Assembly: GCF_000337835.1 (NCBI RefSeq)
Contig: NZ_AOLM01000025.1
Coordinates: forward strand, 78,177-142,176
From: Haloferax sulfurifontis ATCC BAA-897
GTDB lineage: Archaea; Halobacteriota; Halobacteria; Halobacteriales; Haloferacaceae
Length of the DNA stretch: 64,000 nucleotides
Reading direction: 5' to 3'
A program made the translations under genes and the position numbers. Numbering within the stretch: the stretch's first letter is position 1; the number at the start of each line of letters is the position of its first letter. Below the pieces are notes generated by a model. It did no database searches. It had not been told where the DNA came from and saw nothing but the letters and a program-made list of their open reading frames with translations. Positions 62,809 to 64,000 of the stretch are shown piece by piece.

Positions 62809-63378
62809 TCACGCGTCGGCCTCCGCGAGCGCTTCCGGCCCCTCTTCGAACAGTCGGGTGATGGTCTCGCGGTACTCGGCCAGCGTGCCGGTGTTCTGGA
62901 TGACCACGTCGGCGCGGTCCATCGCGTCGCCCATGCCGAAGTCGAGTTCGCGGCGCTCGCGCTTTTTCAGCGCCTCCACGTCGGTGTCGCTGTCGTCGCG
63001 GTCGCGGTCGAGCAGGCGCTCGGCGCGCGTCTCGAACGGCGCTTCGACGCTCACGAGGACGAAGTCGTCGCCGAACGCCTCGCGGAAGCGGTCGAGTTCG
63101 ACGCCCGACCGAAGCCCGTCGACGACCACCACGTCGTTCGATTCGAGGAGGTCTTCGACCATCGGCAGGGACCGCGCGGCGATGGCGTCGTCGCCCTCCT
63201 CCTCGCGGAGCGCGGTCGCTATCTTCCCGTGGTCCGTCGCGGGGTCGAGGCCGCGCTCGCGACACTCCTCGCGGATGACGTCGCCCATCGTCACGACGGG
63301 CACGCCCGCGTTGCGGGCCACCTCGGCGAGTTCGCCCTTGCCGCTTCCCGGCAGGCCGACCGTCCCGATGACTCTCAT
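62809..63378 (-). CDS. UPF0200 family nucleotide kinase-like protein
   Basis: The 189-residue protein has a P-loop MRVIGTVGLPGSGKGELAEVA at its start, VVDGLRSGVELDRFREAF near residue 87 and RRELDFGMGDAMDRADVVIQNTGTLAEY near 140. This is the dephospho-CoA-kinase-related UPF0200 family. The substrate is unknown. ATG 63378 sits directly before the P-loop; the upstream frame to 63420 adds unrelated residues. Confidence 0.85.
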   Translation of the reverse strand: MRVIGTVGLPGSGKGELAEVARNAGVPVVTMGDVIREECRERGLDPATDHGKIATALREEEGDDAIAARSLPMVEDLLESNDVVVVDGLRSGVELDRFREAFGDDFVLVSVEAPFETRAERLLDRDRDDSDTDVEALKKRERRELDFGMGDAMDRADVVIQNTGTLAEYRETITRLFEEGPEALAEADA

Positions 63379-63506
63379 AGCCGGTGTTACCGCGTTGGCG
63401 CTGTTAAAGCCTCCCTTCACGTCGCTCCGGGTGGCGGGTTTCGCCTCCCTTCCCCCACATCCGGCCCGACCCCGTCGCTTTTCGCCCCGGACCGCGTACT
63501 ACGCCC

Positions 63507-63884
63507 ATGTCTCAGCGCTCGTTCGTCGTCCGCGCACTCTGGTTCGTGTTCGTCGGCTGGTGGGCGACGCCCGCCGTCGTCAACGTCGCGTGGTTCCTGA
63601 ACGCCACCGTCATCGGCATCCCACTTGGCGTCGCGCTCATCAACCTCGTTCCGACGGTGCTCTCGTTGAAGGAGCCGAAAACCCGGCTCGACCCCGACTC
63701 GGGTCGCGGCCAGCGGTCACTCGTCGTTCGCGCCGTCTACTTCGTGTTCGTCGGCTGGTGGCTGAGCTGGCTCTGGGCGAACGTGGCGGTGCTGTTCACG
63801 CTCACCATCATCGGCCTCCCGGTCGGCATCTGGATGCTCAACCGGCTCCCGGCGGTCACGTCGCTGTACCGATTCGACGGGTAG
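63507..63884 (+). CDS. YccF-like (DUF307) membrane protein
   Basis: The 125-residue protein has two copies of the same unit: RALWFVFVGWWATPAVVNVAWFLNATVIGIPLGVALINLVP (about residues 9-49) and RAVYFVFVGWWLSWLWANVAVLFTLTIIGLPVGIWMLNRLP (about 75-115). This duplicated pattern is the YccF/DUF307 inner-membrane family of unknown function. Confidence 0.82.
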   Translation: MSQRSFVVRALWFVFVGWWATPAVVNVAWFLNATVIGIPLGVALINLVPTVLSLKEPKTRLDPDSGRGQRSLVVRAVYFVFVGWWLSWLWANVAVLFTLTIIGLPVGIWMLNRLPAVTSLYRFDG

Positions 63885-63927
63885 AACCCGATTCGTTTTT
63901 CTTGCAGGGACGGTTTGTGGGCATCGA

Positions 63928-64000
63928 GGGCGCGTAGCTCAGTCGGACAGAGCGTCGGACTTCTAATCCGATGGTCGCGGGTTCGAATCCCGTCGCGCTC
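63928..64000 (+). tRNA. tRNA-Arg, anticodon TCT, cut one base short by the window end
   Basis: The cloverleaf folds fully: acceptor GGGCGCG with CGCGCTC (one G-T pair), D arm GCTC/GAGC, anticodon arm TCGGA/TCCGA with loop CTTCTAA (anticodon TCT, reading AGA), and T arm GCGGG TTCGAAT CCCGT. All 73 bases up to the acceptor end are present; only the discriminator base lies beyond the window. Confidence 0.95.

Overview
The window is a piece of the main chromosome of a halophilic archaeon, most likely a Haloferax. The signs are high GC, very acidic proteins, many leaderless genes with a TATA-like box about 27 bases before the start codon, archaeal information-processing genes (radA, nmd3, eIF6, rpl31e, rpl39e, rplX, pfdA, ftsY, srp54) and several haloarchaea-restricted families. 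Gene density is high. There is no rRNA, CRISPR array or prophage. One tRNA-Arg(TCT) runs off the right edge.

Region 1 (1-10 kb) is a catabolic block: the tail of a probable ABC ATPase, a 2-hydroxyacid dehydrogenase, a class I aminotransferase, a Rid-family protein, an M20 carbamoylase/amidohydrolase, a LUD (lutC plus fused lutB-lutA) operon, a PfkB kinase and two polyamine/thiamine-type ABC permeases. Five of its promoters carry the same 14-bp dyad, CCnCCrTAyGGnGG, centred 17-18 bp upstream of the TATA box. A sixth copy lies before the permease pair. This looks like a small regulon whose regulator lies outside the window, and it is the most notable signal here.

Region 2 (10-24 kb) holds panE, a sulfatase-like protein, an Nfu-type Fe-S protein, a potassium-channel-like RCK gene broken by an in-frame TGA, PPK2, a DHH/RecJ-like nuclease, an MFS transporter and a tetrapyrrole cluster (hemD, sumT, hemC, hemL). 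hemB lies at 29 kb. Region 3 (24-28.5 kb) has two tandem amt-glnK pairs; the glnK copies are nearly identical in DNA while the amt copies have diverged, which suggests gene conversion.

Region 4 (29-41 kb) holds small haloarchaeal proteins, a PHP phosphoesterase, a YkgJ-like cysteine-cluster protein, an Fe-S XPD-type helicase and nmd3. A 768-base gap at 36.5-37.2 kb contains a 393-bp element bounded by perfect 25-bp inverted repeats. It carries one small membrane-protein ORF and looks like a MITE or a cut-down mobile element.

Region 5 (41-53 kb) has a phosphoribosyltransferase, htpX-pspAB, radA, an SQR-like flavoprotein with a DUF1641 partner, sufU, an MscS-like channel, sufS, a cytoplasmic PAS histidine kinase, a TPR protein with a DUF424 protein, a histidine phosphatase, a ThpR-type phosphodiesterase and an EamA transporter. 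Region 6 (53.6-64 kb) is the ribosome/SRP cluster rpl39e-rpl31e-eIF6-rplX-pfdA-ftsY, then LysE and a D-2-hydroxyacid dehydrogenase on the other strand, srp54, two MgtE-type half proteins, a Gate-domain membrane protein, a UPF0201/UPF0200 pair, a YccF-like protein and the tRNA.
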